DNA of 64,000 bases, taken from Accumulibacter sp. (lineage in GTDB: Bacteria > Pseudomonadota > Gammaproteobacteria > Burkholderiales > Rhodocyclaceae). Below, one piece after another: positions 62,085-64,000 of this stretch. The notes under the pieces are model-generated. The model ran no database searches. It was not told the DNA's origin and was given only the letters and a program-made list of their open reading frames with translations. The DNA is taken from NCBI GenBank assembly GCA_024235715.1, contig JACKLW010000015.1, positions 1 through 64,000 of the forward strand, written 5' to 3'. Position numbers and translations under genes: made by a program. How positions within the stretch are numbered: position 1 is the first letter of the stretch; each line of letters starts with the position of its first letter.

Positions 62085-62430
62085 GGAGCAATTGCTTCAC
62101 TGGCGGTCACGGGCAAAAAAATACGCTTTCCGGCTGTAAGCCATCGCGGCCTGCTGACGACCATAGCGGTGTCATTCCCGAAAAAACCGCAGCGCACAGG
62201 AGTCCACCAATGCAGGCCACTTCCCCTCTGTTTCGCGGCGGCGAACCGCCACCTCGTCGGCAGCGTGCCAACGACACCCGTCCGCAGCAGCCACACCGGC
62301 GCGAGCATTGCTGTCGACATGATCATGGTAACGCCGCTTCGCGGTACGGCGTGAGCACGATGTCGCCGGCCAGGTCCGCCCTCACCGCCGGCGACTGCCG
62401 CTCGACTCCTGCCGGAAAGGGAAGATCGGC
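62085..62430. other. Non-coding stretch upstream of the symporter
   Basis: Open frames here (for example 62210-62434) have no protein-like composition. I see no recognisable RNA or promoter besides ordinary upstream sequence; GGAAAGGGAAGA precedes the symporter ATG. Confidence 0.45.
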
Positions 62431-63828
62431 ATGAACGAACTGCACGGGCTGTTCTTCTGGGGCTTCCTGCTGCTCTTCGGCGCGGTGATGTACCTCGTCT
62501 CACCGCGCACCAGTGACGACGCCGGCTTCTTCCGCGGGCACGACGAGCAGGGTCGCGCGCCGTCGGAGTGGGCCTTGATGATGAGCGTCTTCATCAGCTG
62601 GATTTTCGCCAAGTCGGTGACCAATGCCGCCAACCTCGGCGCTGCCTACGGCATCGTCGGCGGCCTGGCCTACGCCACCTACTGGTTGTCGATTCCGGTC
62701 GCCGGCATCGTCATCTACCGCTTGCGTACCCGCGAAGGGGCGACCGGGCTGGTCCCCTTCCTGGTCGGAAAGTACGGTCGCGGTGCCGCGCTGGCTTTCT
62801 CGGTGGCGATCCTCGTCCGCCTGTTCAACGAGGTGTGGAGCAATACCGCTGTCGTTGGCGGCTACTACGGCGAGTCGGGATCGGCGGCATTCATCGGCGC
62901 GGCCCTGCTGTTCACCGCCGTCGTCCTGTTCTACAGCCTCAAGGGCGGCTTGCGCAGCTCGATCTTCACCGACGTCATCCAGGCCATCGTCTTTCTGCTT
63001 TTTCTGGCTGTCGTCGTCGCCGTCGTACTGCCGGCGCATACGCCCACACAGTTGCTCGACGAGGGCAGCTTCACGCTTGCCGGCGGCGTCGACCTGCTGC
63101 TGGTCGCCCTGCTGCAGGTCTTTTCCTATCCCTTCCATGACCCGGTCCTGACCGACCGCGGCTTCATCTCGAGCGAAAAGAGCATGCTGCGCGCCTTCGT
63201 CGTTGCCGGCGTCCTCGGCTTCCTGGGCATCGTCGTCTTCAGTCTGGTCGGCGTGCACGCGCGCCTCGAAGGCATCACCTCGGGCAGCAACATTCCCGCC
63301 GACGTCGCCCGCGGACTGGGCTTTGCCGGCTTCTTCGCGATGATCGCGGTGATGATTTCCTCGGCCGCATCGACCCTCGACTCGACCTTCTCCTCGCTGT
63401 CGAAATCGGTCGCCCAGGAACTGCCGATGCTCGCCGGACGCGGGCCCCTGCCGCGCGCGGTGCGCGCTGGCGCGCTGACGATGGTCGTTTTCGCGCTGCT
63501 CGGCAACCTGCCGATGCTCGCCGGCACCGACATCCTCAAGGCGACGACGATCAGCGGCACGATGGTCATCGGCCTGGCGCCGATCTTCCTCTTCTCGCGC
63601 TGGGTCGGCTACTCGCCGCTGTCCTTCCATCTCGCCTTCTGGAGCGGCATGCTGCTCGGCGTCCTGCAGGCCATCCAACTGATTCCGGCGAGCTGGGCGA
63701 TCGGCGACGGCAAGTACGCGATCCTGCTCGGGACCAACCTCTACGGCCTGGCGCTGTGTTCGGCGGCGTTCTTCCTGCCGCTGCTGTTGGCACGCAATCG
63801 GCTGCGGGGTTGCGAGAACCCGGTGTGA
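62431..63828 (+). CDS. Sodium:solute symporter family protein
   Basis: 465-aa transporter with about 12-13 membrane helices. SSS family features: FISWIFAKSVTNAANLGAAYG (about 50-70), the long GGLRSSIFTDVIQAIVFLLF helix region and VMISSAASTLDSTFSSLSKSVAQE, which holds the sodium-site Ser/Thr residues. Substrate cannot be assigned. No partner kinase or DUF4212 subunit adjoins it. Confidence 0.85.
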   Translation: MNELHGLFFWGFLLLFGAVMYLVSPRTSDDAGFFRGHDEQGRAPSEWALMMSVFISWIFAKSVTNAANLGAAYGIVGGLAYATYWLSIPVAGIVIYRLRTREGATGLVPFLVGKYGRGAALAFSVAILVRLFNEVWSNTAVVGGYYGESGSAAFIGAALLFTAVVLFYSLKGGLRSSIFTDVIQAIVFLLFLAVVVAVVLPAHTPTQLLDEGSFTLAGGVDLLLVALLQVFSYPFHDPVLTDRGFISSEKSMLRAFVVAGVLGFLGIVVFSLVGVHARLEGITSGSNIPADVARGLGFAGFFAMIAVMISSAASTLDSTFSSLSKSVAQELPMLAGRGPLPRAVRAGALTMVVFALLGNLPMLAGTDILKATTISGTMVIGLAPIFLFSRWVGYSPLSFHLAFWSGMLLGVLQAIQLIPASWAIGDGKYAILLGTNLYGLALCSAAFFLPLLLARNRLRGCENPV

Positions 63829-63839
63829 GCCGCTTTCTT

Positions 63840-63857
63840 CGCCCGATTCATCGGGCG
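63840..63857. terminator. Hairpin after the symporter gene
   Basis: CGCCCGA-TTCA-TCGGGCG, 7-bp stem 11 bp past the stop codon. The following ATAACATCTT has only a weak T content. Confidence 0.45.
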
Positions 63858-63927
63858 ATAACATCTTGCCAGGCCGGCGACGCGGGCCGATACTGGGCGT
63901 GTCCTTTGTCCGCGTGACGATCTCCCG

Positions 63928-64000
63928 ATGCCACAGCCCATCTTCCAGCCAACAGCTACCCGCGCCCGTGCCATCGACAGGCTCTTGTCACCGGCGAACG
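63928..64000 (+). CDS. Start of a gene cut by the window edge
   Basis: ATG 63928 opens a frame that runs off the end: MPQPIFQPTATRARAIDRLL... No family can be recognised from 24 residues, and no clear ribosome site is seen, so this is tentative. Confidence 0.35.
   Translation, partial: MPQPIFQPTATRARAIDRLLSPAN

Overview
The window is GC-rich chromosomal DNA (roughly 60-65% G+C by eye) from a nitrogen-fixing proteobacterium. Gene content and order (NifL-NifA pair, nif-linked Rnf complex, NifM/NifZ/NifW, NifU with A. vinelandii-like cysteine positions, an FFLEELY-motif protein) point to a betaproteobacterium of the Rhodocyclales, for example a Candidatus Accumulibacter- or Dechloromonas-like organism. 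This placement is inferred from gene content only. No rRNA, tRNA or nifHDK is present, so the nitrogenase structural genes must lie elsewhere.

Layout. 1-5.4 kb: accessory DNA with a catalase-like peroxidase, an ISL3 transposase fragment, a NAC-like LysR regulator, an unknown 325-aa protein and a fossil of the modC 3' end. 5.4-9.6 kb: an NrtABCD-type ABC operon behind an NtrC site and a sigma-54 promoter; its binding-protein gene is broken. 9.6-12.6 kb: modABC (minus strand) headed by a small NifZ-domain gene with its own sigma-54 promoter. 12.66-15.38 kb: a complete IS66-like element carrying a DruA-like (DUF4338) passenger, bounded by perfect inverted repeats and an 8-bp duplication; it has split a NifA upstream activator sequence. 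15.4-18.6 kb: nifLA. 18.9-29.2 kb: rnfABCDGEH, then nifE-nifN-nifX-rseC-like-DUF269-DUF683-fdxB. 41.0-48.0 kb: nifIscA-nifU-nifS (plus) converging on nifV-cysE-TPR-nifW-nifZ-nifM (minus).

Between the two nif blocks (29.2-40.4 kb) lies non-nif DNA in which every gene reads on the minus strand, away from a dead integron integrase gene at 39.6-40.4 kb. The 34-39.5 kb part contains several attC-like imperfect palindromes with conserved ends, interleaved with small genes (zinc-ribbon membrane protein, quinone oxidoreductase-like MDR protein, cupin, SnoaL-like protein, diheme cytochrome c), some of them decayed. I read this as a degenerate integron cassette array embedded in a nif island.

Regulation. 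The four intact NifA sites share a core close to TGTCGGGTTTGCGACA (or its reverse complement) and each lies upstream of a GG-N10-GC sigma-54 promoter: rnf, nifE, nifIscA and nifV operons. The fifth, for the NifZ-like/mod operon, is the one cut by the IS. NifA would therefore couple electron supply (Rnf, FdxB), FeMo-cofactor scaffolding (NifEN, NifX), Fe-S cluster supply (NifUS, IscA, CysE), homocitrate (NifV) and molybdate uptake.

48-64 kb is ordinary housekeeping/accessory DNA: an AttH-like lipocalin protein with an FtsX-type ABC transporter, an HD-GYP protein, an MltB transglycosylase, an FFLEELY protein, a coniferyl-aldehyde-dehydrogenase-like/Tat protein/GMC oxidoreductase/lipase operon, a VTT-domain membrane protein and a sodium:solute symporter. 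Coordinates come from hand reading; homology calls are from recognised motifs, not searches.
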